From NCBI GenBank assembly GCA_934229335.1, contig CAKQDQ010000071.1, positions 1 to 12,403 on the forward strand: a DNA stretch of 12,403 nucleotides, in the 5' to 3' direction. The stretch comes from an uncultured Prevotella sp. (GTDB lineage Bacteria > Bacteroidota > Bacteroidia > Bacteroidales > Bacteroidaceae). Made by a program: the position numbers and the translations under genes. Within the stretch, counting starts at the first letter, position 1. Every line of letters begins with the position of its first letter. Positions 12,376 to 12,403 of the stretch are shown here, in pieces. Below the pieces are notes generated by a model. That model was not told the DNA's origin. It saw nothing but the letters and a program-made list of their open reading frames with translations, and did not search any database.

Positions 12376-12403
12376 TTGCCCTCCCCCGCCAAACGGGGGA
12401 GAA
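12376..12403. repeat. GC-rich hairpin at the window edge
   Basis: CTCCCCCG (12381-12388), loop CCAAA, CGGGGGAG (12394-12401): a perfect 8-bp stem preceded by TTGCC. It replaces the core of copy F and is far more GC-rich than the flanking intergenic DNA. It may be the tip of another mobile repeat continuing to the right. Confidence 0.5.

Overview
The window looks like a chromosomal segment of a Bacteroidales bacterium, most likely Prevotellaceae. Three observations support this. Promoter-like sites follow the Bacteroidetes TTTG-N19-20-TAnnTTTG pattern. Lipoprotein, TonB-receptor, ketoisomerase and flippase sequences have a Bacteroidales flavour. Compact genes alternate with AT-rich gaps filled with short mobile repeats. 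Genus assignment is inference.

Layout: the 3' end of an unidentified gene (3-485) is followed by a collagen-binding-type coiled-coil lipoprotein (719-1570). Converging on it, on the minus strand, are an EamA permease (2102-3031) and a basic lipoprotein (2944-3840) that overlap by 88 nt. A surface-glycan block reads rightward: a FemAB/GNAT-like acetyltransferase (3912-4865), then, after an insertion-riddled gap, an FdtA-like sugar 3,4-ketoisomerase (5577-5993), a Wzx-type flippase (6025-7485) and an ATP-grasp ligase (7482-8675). A bidirectional terminator separates these from a convergent BtuB-like TonB-dependent receptor (8860-10941, minus), which has a structured leader of about 295 nt. From 11260 to the right edge no convincing protein gene is visible; the DNA is nearly all repeats plus one promoter-terminator unit that may encode a small RNA.

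The most unusual content is the repeats. Seven copies (two incomplete) of a roughly 194-bp MITE-like element share a central core around GTCACAATGCTCGCATTG. Five copies have readable ends, and all five are flanked by 3-bp TTA/TAA duplications. The copies fall into three terminal-repeat subtypes. One supplies the stop codon of the first gene within its target duplication, two sit head to tail sharing a TTA, and one lies directly before the ketoisomerase and brings a TAATTTTG promoter box. Two larger palindromic elements built from small GAA-triloop hairpins (4983-5348 and 11836-12147) form a second system. The first encloses what looks like the decayed C-terminus of an IS200/REP-type tyrosine (Y1) transposase, suggesting a dead REP-transposase unit and a derivative repeat.

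Functionally, the rightward block fits synthesis and export of a modified deoxysugar-containing surface glycan. The expected sugar aminotransferase is absent, and a short ORF right after the acetyltransferase is cut by the palindromic element. The block may therefore have been rearranged, with its downstream half now expressed from a MITE-borne promoter.
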